Source: Elymus sibiricus (taxonomy: Eukaryota > Streptophyta > Magnoliopsida > Poales > Poaceae). Taken from it: DNA of 64,000 bases. The stretch lies in NCBI GenBank assembly GCA_039707655.1, contig CM077673.1, positions 6,086,001 through 6,150,000 of the forward strand, written 5' to 3'. The notes beneath the pieces were generated by a model. The model was not told the DNA's origin, ran no database searches, and was given only the letters and a program-made list of their open reading frames with translations. Shown in pieces: positions 48,915 through 60,210 of this stretch. The position numbers and the translations under genes are program-made. Numbering within the stretch: the first letter of the stretch is position 1; each line of letters begins with the position of its first letter.

Positions 48915-50341
48915 AGGTCCCCGTAAGCGGACCCCATGGTACCCCGAACGTCTCGATCGTCCCAAGAACCAAAATCAGTGAGTAATAATAGCATAGAAAT
49001 CTGGCCGGAACAGACAAAATCTGCTTGTTTTGGCGAGGTCCCGGTAACCGGTTCACGGGCTTCCCCGAATGTTTGGACGGCCACGACAACCAAAAAAACA
49101 GTGAATAATAGCATAGAAATCTGGTCAGAATGGACAAAATCTGCGAGTTTTGGGGAGGTCCCCGTAAGCGAACCCCGGGGTTCCCCGAACATTTGGATCG
49201 CCCCGGGACCCATAATCAGTGAGTAATAGCATAGAAAACAGGTAAGAATGGACCAAATCTGCGAGTTTTGGCGATGTCACCGTAACCGGTCCACAGGCTT
49301 CCCCGAACGTTCGGACGACCAAGACAACCAAAAAACAGTGAATAATAGCACAGAAAGCTAGTAAGAATGGACTAAATCTGCGAGTTTTGGCAAGGTCCCC
49401 GTAACCGGACCCCGGGCATCCCCGAATGTTCGGACGACCACTACAACCAAAAAACAGTGAATAATAGCATAGAAAACCGGTAAGAATGGACCAAATCTGC
49501 GAGTTTTGGCAAGGTCCCCGTAACCGGACCCCGGGCATCCCGAAATGTTGGGACGACCACAACAACCAAAAACAGTGAATAATAGCATAGAAAACAGGTA
49601 AGAATGGACCAAATCTGCGAGTTTTGGCGAGGTCCCCGTAAGCGGACCCCATGGTTCCCCGAACGTTTCGATCGTCCCGAGACCCAAAATCAGTGAGTAA
49701 TAGCATAGAAAACTGGCCGGAAAAGACAAAATCTGCTAGTTTTGGCGAGGTCCCGGTAACCGGTCCACGGGCTTCCCCGAATGTTCGGACGGCCACGACA
49801 ACCAAAAAAACAGTGAATAATAGCATAGAATTCTGGTCAGAATGGACAAAATCTGAGAGTTTTGGCGAGGTCCCCGTAAGCGGACCCCGGGGTTCCACAA
49901 ACATTTGGATCGCCCCGGGACCAATAATCAGAGAGTAATAGCATAGAAAACAGGTAAGAATTGACCACATCTGCGAGTTTTGGCGATGTCACCGTAACCG
50001 TTCCACGGGCTTCCCCGAACGTTCGGACGACCATGACAACCAAAAAACAGTGAATAATAGAACAGGAAACTAGTAAGAATGGACCAAATCTGCGAGTTTT
50101 GGCGAGGTCCCCGTAACCGGACCCCGGGCTTCCCCGAACGTTCGGACGACCACGACAACCAAAAAACAGTGAATAATTGCATAGAAAACTATTAAGAATG
50201 GACCAAATCTGCGAGTTTTGGCAAGGTCCCCGTAACCGGTCCCCGAGCATCCCCAAATGTTGGGACGACCACAACAACCAAAAACAGTGAATAATAGCAT
50301 AGAAAACTGGTCAGACTGGACCAAATCTGCGAGTTCTGGCG
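48915..50341 (+). repeat. HOR unit H32, 12-mer, 1427 bp; GGTACC variant
   Basis: Fa reads ATGGTACCCCG (GGTACC near 48938) in place of ATGGTGCCCCG. Da reads GGGCATCCCCGAATG near 49425 and Ea reads CATCCCGAAATG near 49540. H36-H39 share these forms. Confidence 0.93.
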
Positions 50342-51767
50342 AGGTCCCCGTAAGCGGACCCCATGGTGCCCCGAACGTCTCGATCGTCCCAAGAACCAAA
50401 ATCAGTGAGTAATAATAGCATAGAAATCTGGCCGGAACAGACAAAATCTGCTTGTTTTGGCGAGGTCCCGGTAACCGGTTCATGGGCTTCCCCGAATGTT
50501 TGGACGGCCACGACAACCAAAAAAACAGTGAATAATAGCATAGAAATCTGGTCAGAATGGACAAAATCTGCGAGTTTTGGGGAGGTCCCCGTAAGCGAAC
50601 CCCGGGGTTCCCCGAACATTTGGATCGCCCCGGGACCCATAATCAGTGAGTAATAGCATAGAAAACAGGTAAGAATGGACCAAATCTGCGAGTTTTGGCG
50701 ATGTCACCGTAACCGGTCCACAGGCTTCCCCGAACGTTCGGACGACCAAGACAACCAAAAAACAGTGAATAATAGCACAGAAAGCTAGTAAGAATGGACT
50801 AAATCTGCGAGTTTTGGCAAGGTCCCCGTAACCGGACCCCGGGCTTCCCCGAATGTTCGGACGACCACTACAACCAAAAAACAGTGAATAATAGCATAGA
50901 AAACCGGTAAGAATGGACCAAATCTGCGAGTTTTGGCAAGGTCCCCGTAACCGGACCCCGGGCATCCCCAAATGTTGGGACGACCACAACAACCAAAAAC
51001 AGTGAATAATAGCATAGAAAACAGGTAAGAATGGACCAAATCTGCGAGTTTTGGCGAGGTCCCCGTAAGCGGACCCCATGGTTCCCCGAACGTTTCGATC
51101 GTCCCGAGACCCAAAATCAGTGAGTAATAGCATAGAAAACTGGCCGGAAAAGACAAAATCTGCTAGTTTTGGCGAGGTCCCGGTAACCGGTCCACGGGCT
51201 TCCCCGAATGTTCGGACGGCCACGACAACCAAAAAAACAGTGAATAATAGCATAGAATTCTGGTCAGAATGGACAAAATCTGAGAGTTTTGGCGAGGTCC
51301 CCGTAAGCGGACCCCGGGGTTCCACAAACATTTGGATCGCCCCGGGACCAATAATCAGAGAGTAATAGCATAGAAAACAGGTAAGAATTGACCACATCTG
51401 CGAGTTTTGGCGATGTCACCGTAACCGTTCCACGGGCTTCCCCGAACGTTCGGACGACCATGACAACCAAAAAACAGTGAATAATAGAACAGGAAACTAG
51501 TAAGAATGGACCAAATCTGCGAGTTTTGGCGAGGTCCCAAAACCGGACCCCGGGCTTCCCCGAACGTTCGGACGACCACGACAACCAAAAAACAGTGAAT
51601 AATTGCATAGAAAACTGTTAAGAATGGACCAAATCTGCGAGTTTTGGCAAGGTCCCCGTAACCGGTCCCCGAGCATCCCCAAATGTTGGGACGACCACAA
51701 CAACCAAAAACAGTGAATAATAGCATAGAAAACTGGTCAGACTGGACCAAATCTGCGAGTTCTGGCG
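50342..51767 (+). repeat. HOR unit H33, 12-mer, 1426 bp; distant copy of H27
   Basis: Has CATGGG (T at 50483) and GGTCCCAAAACCGG (51533-51546), both also in H27 at a shift of exactly 8442. Its neighbours do not carry them. Confidence 0.93.
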
Positions 51768-53194
51768 AGGTCCCCGTAAGCGGACCCCATGGTGCCCCGA
51801 ACGTCTCGATCGTCCCAAGAACCAAAATCAGTGAGTAATAATAGCATAGAAATCTGGCCGGAACAGACAAAATCTGCTTGTTTTGGCGAGGTCCCGGTAA
51901 CCGGTTCACGGGCTTCCCCGAATGTTTGGACGGCCACGACAACCAAAAAAACAGTGAATAATAGCATAGAAATCTGGTCACAATGGACAAAATCTGCGAG
52001 TTTTGGGGAGGTCCCCGTAAGCGAACCCCGGGGTTCCCCGAACATTTGGATCGCCCCGGGACCCATAATCAGTGAGTAATAGATTAGAAAACAGGTAAGA
52101 ATGGACCAAATCTGCGAGTTTTGGCGATGTCACCGTAACCGGTCCACAGGCTTCCCCGAACGTTCGGACGACCAAGACAACCAAAAAACAGTGAATAATA
52201 GCACAGAAAGCTAGTAAGAATGGACTAAATCTGCGAGTTTTGGCAAGGTCCCCGTAACCGGACCCCGGGCTTCCCCGAATGTTCGGACGACCACTACAAC
52301 CAAAAAACAGTGAATAATAGCATAGAAAACCGGTAAGAATGGACCAAATCTGCGAGTTTTGGCAAGGTCCCCGTAACCGGACCCCGGGCATCCCCAAATG
52401 TTGGGACGACCACAACAACCAAAAACAGTGAATAATAGCATAGAAAACAGGTAAGAATGGACCAAATCTGCGAGTTTTGGCGAGGTCCCCGTAAGCGGAC
52501 CCCATGGTTCCCCGAACGTTTCGATCGTCCCGAGACCCAAAATCAGTGAGTAATAGCATAGAAAACTGGCCGGAAAAGACAAAATCTGCTAGTTTTGGCG
52601 AGGTCCCGGTAACCGGTCCACGGGCTTCCCCGAATGTTCGGACGGCCACGACAACCAAAAAAACAGTGAATAATAGCATAGAATTCTGGTCAGAATGGAC
52701 AAAATCTGAGAGTTTTGGCGAGGTCCCCGTAAGCGGACCCCGGGGTTCCACAAACATTTGGATCGCCCCGGGACCAATAATCAGAGAGTAATAGCATAGA
52801 AAGCAGGTAAGAATTGACCACATCTGCGAGTTTTGGCGATGTCACCGTAACCGTTCCACGGGCTTCCCCGAACGTTCGGACGACCATGACAACCAAAAAA
52901 CAGTGAATAATAGAACAGGAAACTAGTAAGAATGGACCAAATCTGCGAGTTTTGGCGAGGTCCCCGTAACCGGACCCCGGGCTTCCCCGAACGTTCGGAC
53001 GACCACGACAACCAAAAAACAGTGAATAATTGCATAGAAAACTGTTAAGAATGGACCAAATCTGCGAGTTTTGGCAAGGTCCCCGTAACTGGTCCCCGAG
53101 CATCCCCAAATGTTGGGACGACCACAACAACCAAAAACAGTGAATAATTGCATAGAAAACTGGTCAGACTGGACCAAATCTGCGAGTTCTGGCG
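51768..53194 (+). repeat. HOR unit H34, 12-mer, 1427 bp; copy of H30
   Basis: All marker variants of H30 recur at a shift of 5588. Confidence 0.93.
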
Positions 53195-54502
53195 AGGTCC
53201 CCGTAAGCGGACCCCATGGTGCCCCGAACATCTCGATCGTCCCAAGAACCAAAATCAGTGAGTAATAATAGCATAGAAATCTGGCCGGAACAGACAAAAT
53301 CTGCTTGTTTTGGCGAGGTCCCGGTAACCGGTTCACGGGCTTCCCCGAATGTTTGGACGGCCACGACAACCAAAAAAACAGTGAATAATAGCATAGAAAT
53401 CTGGTCAGAATGGACAAAATCTACTAGTTTTGGGGAGGTCCCCGTAAGCGAACCCCGGGGTTCCCCGAACATTTGGATCGCCCCGGGACCCATAATCAGT
53501 GAGTAATAGCATAGAAAACAGGTAAGAATGGACCAAATCTGCGAGTTTTGGCGATGTCACCGTAACCGGTCCACAGGCTTCCCCGAACGTTCGGACGACC
53601 AAGACAACCAAAAAACAGTGAATAATAGCACAGAAAGCTAGTAAGAATGGACTAAATCTGCGAGTTTTGGCAAGGTCCCCGTAACCGGACCCCGGGCATC
53701 CCGAAATGTTGGGACGACCACAACAACCAAAAACAGTGAATAATAGCATAGAAAACAGGTAAGAATGGACCAAATCTGCGAGTTTTGGCGAGGTCCCCGT
53801 AAGCGGACCCCATGGTTCCCCGAACGTTTCGATCGTCCCGAGACCCAAAATCAGTGAGTAATAGCATAGAAAACTGGCCGGAAAAGACAAAATCTGCTAG
53901 TTTTGGCGAGGTCCCGGTAACCGGTCCACGGGCTTCCCCGAATGTTCGGACGGCCACGACAACCAAAAAAACAGTGAATAATAGCATAGAATTCTGGTCA
54001 GAATGGACAAAATCTGAGAGTTTTGGCGAGGTCCCCGTAAGCGGACCCCGGGGTTCCACAAACATTTGGATCGCCCCGGGACCAATAATCAGAGAGTAAT
54101 AGCATAGAAAACAGGTAAGAATTGACCACATCTGCGAGTTTTGGCGATGTCACCGTAACCGTTCCACGGGCTTCCCCGAACGTTCGGACGACCATGACAA
54201 CCAAAAAACAGTGAATAATAGAACAGGAAACTAGTAAGAATGGACCAAATCTGCGAGTTTTGGCGAGGTCCCCGTAACCGGACCCCGGGCTTCCCCGAAC
54301 GTTCGGACGACCACGACAACCAAAAAACAGTGAATAATTGCATAGAAAACTATTAAGAATGGACCAAATCTGCGAGTTTTGGCAAGGTCCCCGTAACCGG
54401 TCCCCGAGCATCCCCAAATGTTGGGACGACCACAACAACCAAAAACAGTGAATAATAGCATAGAAAACTGGTCAGACTGGACCAAATCTGCGAGTTCTGG
54501 CG
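53195..54502 (+). repeat. HOR unit H35, 11-mer, 1308 bp; copy of H31
   Basis: Carries the same Da/Ea fusion (53673-53790), CGAACATCTCG (A at 53230) and TCTACTAG as H31, at a shift of 5588. Confidence 0.93.
53673..53790 (+). repeat. Da/Ea fusion monomer in H35
   Basis: Same junction as at 48085-48202, 5588 bp downstream. It was copied with its block and is not an independent deletion, since the surrounding private variants are also shared. Confidence 0.88.
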
Positions 54503-55929
54503 AGGTCCCCGTAAGCGGACCCCATGGTACCCCGAACGTCTCGATCGTCCCAAGAACCAAAATCAGTGAGTAATAATAGCATAGAAATCTGGCCGGAACA
54601 GACAAAATCTGCTTGTTTTGGCGAGGTCCCGGTAACCGGTTCACGGGCTTCCCCGAATGTTTGGACGGCCACGACAACCAAAAAAACAGTGAATAATAGC
54701 ATAGAAATCTGGTCAGAATGGACAAAATCTGCGAGTTTTGGGGAGGTCCCCGTAAGCGAACCCCGGGGTTCCCCGAACATTTGGATCGCCCCGGGACCCA
54801 TAATCAGTGAGTAATAGCATAGAAAACAGGTAAGAATGGACCAAATCTGCGAGTTTTGGCGATGTCACCGTAACCGGTCCACAGGCTTCCCCGAACGTTC
54901 GGACGACCAAGACAACCAAAAAACAGTGAATAATAGCACAGAAAGCTAGTAAGAATGGACTAAATCTGCGAGTTTTGGCAAGGTCCCCGTAACCGGACCC
55001 CGGGCATCCCCGAATGTTCGGACGACCACTACAACCAAAAAACAGTGAATAATAGCATAGAAAACCGGTAAGAATGGACCAAATCTGCGAGTTTTGGCAA
55101 GGTCCCCGTAACCGGACCCCGGGCATCCCGAAATGTTGGGACGACCACAACAACCAAAAACAGTGAATAATAGCATAGAAAACAGGTAAGAATGGACCAA
55201 ATCTGCGAGTTTTGGCGAGGTCCCCGTAAGCGGACCCCATGGTTCCCCGAACGTTTCGATCGTCCCGAGACCCAAAATCAGTGAGTAATAGCATAGAAAA
55301 CTGGCCGGAAAAGACAAAATCTGCTAGTTTTGGCGAGGTCCCGGTAACCGGTCCACGGGCTTCCCCGAATGTTCGGACGGCCACGACAACCAAAAAAACA
55401 GTGAATAATAGCATAGAATTCTGGTCAGAATGGACAAAATCTGAGAGTTTTGGCGAGGTCCCCGTAAGCGGACCCCGGGGTTCCACAAACATTTGGATCG
55501 CCCCGGGACCAATAATCAGAGAGTAATAGCATAGAAAACAGGTAAGAATTGACCACATCTGCGAGTTTTGGCGATTTCACCGTAACCGTTCCACGGGCTT
55601 CCCCGAACGTTCGGACGACCATGACAACCAAAAAACAGTGAATAATAGAACAGGAAACTAGTAAGAATGGACCAAATCTGCGAGTTTTGGCGAGGTCCCC
55701 GTAACCGGACCCCGGGCTTCCCCGAACGTTCGGACGACCACGACAACCAAAAAACAGTGAATAATTGCATAGAAAACTATTAAGAATGGACCAAATCTGC
55801 GAGTTTTGGCAAGGTCCCCGTAACCGGTCCCCGAGCATCCCCAAATGTTGGGACGACCACAACAACCAAAAACAGTGAATAATAGCATAGAAAACTGGTC
55901 AGACTGGACCAAATCTGCGAGTTCTGGCG
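54503..55929 (+). repeat. HOR unit H36, 12-mer, 1427 bp; copy of H32
   Basis: Has GGTACC, GGGCATCCCCGAATG, CATCCCGAAATG and CTATTAAG like H32. One private base: GCGATTTCACC near 55575 for GCGATGTCACC. Confidence 0.93.
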
Positions 55930-57356
55930 AGGTCCCCGTAAGCGGACCCCATGGTACCCCGAACGTCTCGATCGTCCCAAGAACCAAAATCAGTGAGTAA
56001 TAATAGCATAGAAATCTGGCCGGAACAGACAAAATCTGCTTGTTTTGGCGAGGTCCCGGTAACCGGTTCACGGGCTTCCCCGAATGTTTGGACGGCCACG
56101 ACAACCAAAAAAACAGTGAATAATAGCATAGAAATCTGGTCAGAATGGACAAAATCTGCGAGTTTTGGGGAGGTCCCCGTAAGCGAACCCCGGGGTTCCC
56201 CGAACATTTGGATCGCCCCGGGACCCATAATCAGTGAGTAATAGCATAGAAAACAGGTAAGAATGGACCAAATCTGCGAGTTTTGGCGATGTCACCGTAA
56301 CCGGTCCACAGGCTTCCCCGAACGTTCGGACGACCAAGACAACCAAAAAACAGTGAATAATAGCACAGAAAGCTAGTAAGAATGGACTAAATCTGCGAGT
56401 TTTGGCAAGGTCCCCGTAACCGGACCCCGGGCATCCCCGAATGTTCGGACGACCACTACAACCAAAAAACAGTGAATAATAGCATAGAAAACCGGTAAGA
56501 ATGGACCAAATCTGCGAGTTTTGGCAAGGTCCCCGTAACCGGACCCCGGGCATCCCGAAATGTTGGGACGACCACAACAACCAAAAACAGTGAATAATAG
56601 CATAGAAAACAGGTAAGAATGGACCAAATCTGCGAGTTTTGGCGAGGTCCCCGTAAGCGGACCCCATGGTTCCCCGAACGTTTCGATCGTCCCGAGACCC
56701 AAAATCAGTGAGTAATAGCATAGAAAACTGGCCGGAAAAGACAAAATCTGCTAGTTTTGGCGAGGTCCCGGTAACCGGTCCACGGGCTTCCCCGAATGTT
56801 CGGACGGCCACGACAACCAAAAAAACAGTGAATAATAGCATAGAATTCTGGTCAGAATGGACAAAATCTGAGAGTTTTGGCGAGGTCCCCGTAAGCGGAC
56901 CCCGGGGTTCCACAAACATTTGGATCGCCCCGGGACCAATAATCAGAGAGTAATAGCATAGAAAACAGGTAAGAATTGACCACATCTGCGAGTTTTGGCG
57001 ATGTCACCGTAACCGTTCCACGGGCTTCCCCGAACGTTCGGACGACCATGACAACCAAAAAACAGTGAATAATAGAACAGGAAACTAGTAAGAATGGACC
57101 AAATCTGCGAGTTTTGGCGAGGTCCCCGTAACCGGACCCCGGGCTTCCCCGAACGTTCGGACGACCACGACAACCAAAAAACAGTGAATAATTGCATAGA
57201 AAACTATTAAGAATGGACCAAATCTGCGAGTTTTGGCAAGGTCCCCGTAACCGGTCCCCGAGCATCCCCAAATGTTGGGACGACCACAACAACCAAAAAC
57301 AGTGAATAATAGCATAGAAAACTGGTCAGACTGGACCAAATCTGCGAGTTCTGGCG
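55930..57356 (+). repeat. HOR unit H37, 12-mer, 1427 bp
   Basis: H32/H36-type allele repeated in tandem at 1427 bp, including GGTACC. Confidence 0.93.
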
Positions 57357-58783
57357 AGGTCCCCGTAAGCGGACCCCATGGTACCCCGAACGTCTCGATC
57401 GTCCCAAGAACCAAAATCAGTGAGTAATAATAGCATAGAAATCTGGCCGGAACAGACAAAATCTGCTTGTTTTGGCGAGGTCCCGGTAACCGGTTCACGG
57501 GCTTCCCCGAATGTTTGGACGGCCACGACAACCAAAAAAACAGTGAATAATAGCATAGAAATCTGGTCAGAATGGACAAAATCTGCGAGTTTTGGGGAGG
57601 TCCCCGTAAGCGAACCCCGGGGTTCCCCGAACATTTGGATCGCCCCGGGACCCATAATCAGTGAGTAATAGCATAGAAAACAGGTAAGAATGGACCAAAT
57701 CTGCGAGTTTTGGCGATGTCACCGTAACCGGTCCACAGGCTTCCCCGAACGTTCGGACGACCAAGACAACCAAAAAACAGTGAATAATAGCACAGAAAGC
57801 TAGTAAGAATGGACTAAATCTGCGAGTTTTGGCAAGGTCCCCGTAACCGGACCCCGGGCATCCCCGAATGGTCGGACGACCACTACAACCAAAAAACAGT
57901 GAATAATAGCATAGAAAACCGGTAAGAATGGACCAAATCTGCGAGTTTTGGCAAGGTCCCCGTAACCGGACCCCGGGCATCCCGAAATGTTGGGACGACC
58001 ACAACAACCAAAAACAGTGAATAATAGCATAGAAAACAGGTAAGAATGGACCAAATCTGCGAGTTTTGGCGAGGTCCCCGTAAGCGGACCCCATGGTTCC
58101 CCGAACGTTTCGATCGTCCCGAGACCCAAAATCAGTGAGTAATAGCATAGAAAACTGGCCGGAAAAGACAAAATCTGCTAGTTTTGGCGAGGTCCCGGTA
58201 ACCGGTCCACGGGCTTCCCCGAATGTTCGGACGGCCACGACAACCAAAAAAACAGTGAATAATAGCATAGAATTCTGGTCAGAATGGACAAAATCTGAGA
58301 GTTTTGGCGAGGTCCCCGTAAGCGGACCCCGGGGTTCCACAAACATTTGGATCGCCCCGGGACCAATAATCAGAGAGTAATAGCATAGAAAACAGGTAAG
58401 AATTGACCACATCTGCGAGTTTTGGCGATGTCACCGTAACCGTTCCACGGGCTTCCCCGAACGTTCGGACGACCATGACAACCAAAAAACAGTGAATAAT
58501 AGAACAGGAAACTAGTAAGAATGGACCAAATCTGCGAGTTTTGGCGAGGTCCCCGTAACCGGACCCCGGGCTTCCCCGAACGTTCGGACGACCACGACAA
58601 CCAAAAAACAGTGAATAATTGCATAGAAAACTATTAAGAATGGACCAAATCTGCGAGTTTTGGCAAGGTCCCCGTAACCGGTCCCCGAGCATCCCCAAAT
58701 GTTGGGACGACCACAACAACCAAAAACAGTGAATAATAGCATAGAAAACTGGTCAGACTGGACCAAATCTGCGAGTTCTGGCG
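57357..58783 (+). repeat. HOR unit H38, 12-mer, 1427 bp
   Basis: As H37, with a private CGAATGGTCGG in Da near 57868. Confidence 0.93.
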
Positions 58784-60210
58784 AGGTCCCCGTAAGCGGA
58801 CCCCATGGTGCCCCGAACGTCTCGATCGTCCCAAGAACCAAAATCAGTGAGTAATAATAGCATAGAAATCTGGCCGGAACAGACAAAATCTGCTTGTTTT
58901 GGCGAGGTCCCGGTAACCGGTTCACGGGCTTCCCCGAATGTTTGGACGGCCACGACAACCAAAAAAACAGTGAATAATAGCATAGAAATCTGGTCAGAAT
59001 GGACAAAATCTGCGAGTTTTGGGGAGGTCCCCGTAAGCGAACCCCGGGGTTCCCCGAACATTTGGATCGCCCCGGGACCCATAATCAGTGAGTAATAGCA
59101 TAGAAAACAGGTAAGAATGGACCAAATCTGCGAGTTTTGGCGATGTCACCGTAACCGGTCCACAGGCTTCCCCGAACGTTCGGACGACCAAGACAACCAA
59201 AAAACAGTGAATAATAGCACAGAAAGCTAGTAAGAATGGACTAAATCTGCGAGTTTTGGCAAGGTCCCCGTAACCGGACCCCGGGCATCCCCGAATGTTC
59301 GGACGACCACTACAACCAAAAAACAGTGAATAATAGCATAGAAAACCGGTAAGAATGGACCAAATCTGCGAGTTTTGGCAAGGTCCCCGTAACCGGACCC
59401 CGGGCATCCCGAAATGTTGGGACGACCACAACAACCAAAAACAGTGAATAATAGCATAGAAAACAGGTAAGAATGGACCAAATCTGCGAGTTTTGGCGAG
59501 GTCCCCGTAAGCGGACCCCATGGTTCCCCGAACGTTTCGATCGTCCCGAGACCCAAAATCAGTGAGTAATAGCATAGAAAACTGGCCGGAAAAGACAAAA
59601 TCTGCTAGTTTTGGCGAGGTCCCGGTAACCGGTCCACGGGCTTCCCCGAATGTTCGGACGGCCACGACAACCAAAAAAACAGTGAATAATAGCATAGAAT
59701 TCTGGTCAGAATGGACAAAATCTGAGAGTTTTGGCGAGGTCCCCGTAAGCGGACCCCGGGGTTCCACAAACATTTGGATCGCCCCGGGACCAATAATCAG
59801 AGAGTAATAGCATAGAAAACAGGTAAGAATTGACCACATCTGCGAGTTTTGGCGATGTCACCGTAACCGTTCCACGGGCTTCCCCGAACGTTCGGACGAC
59901 CATGACAACCAAAAAACAGTGAATAATAGAACAGGAAACTAGTAAGAATGGACCAAATCTGCGAGTTTTGGCGAGGTCCCCGTAACCGGACCCCGGGCTT
60001 CCCCGAACGTTCGGACGACCACGACAACCAAAAAACAGTGAATAATTGCATAGAAAACTATTAAGAATGGACCAAATCTGCGAGTTTTGGCAAGGTCCCC
60101 GTAACCGGTCCCCGAGCATCCCCAAATGTTGGGACGACCACAACAACCAAAAACAGTGAATAATAGCATAGAAAACTGGTCAGACTGGACCAAATCTGCG
60201 AGTTCTGGCG
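58784..60210 (+). repeat. HOR unit H39, last core 12-mer, 1427 bp
   Basis: As H37 but Fa reads ATGGTGCC. Contains the last GAATTC (59697) and the last AATTGCATAG of the core. Confidence 0.93.

Larger units (their letters stand above)
17647..60210 (+). repeat. Core zone: 30 consecutive 12-mer HOR units, 1427-bp period
   Basis: Units H10-H39. Twenty-four units are exactly 1427 bp; the others are 1424 bp (two), 1426 bp (two) and 1308 bp (two 11-mers). Adjacent units often differ by only a few bases. Every unit carries one GAATTC at the end of monomer Ab. The second hexamer is chimeric: its F, A and B monomers match hexamer b of the 18-mer and its D and E monomers match hexamer c. Uniform length and low divergence indicate recent homogenisation by unequal exchange or conversion (inference). 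Confidence 0.95.
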
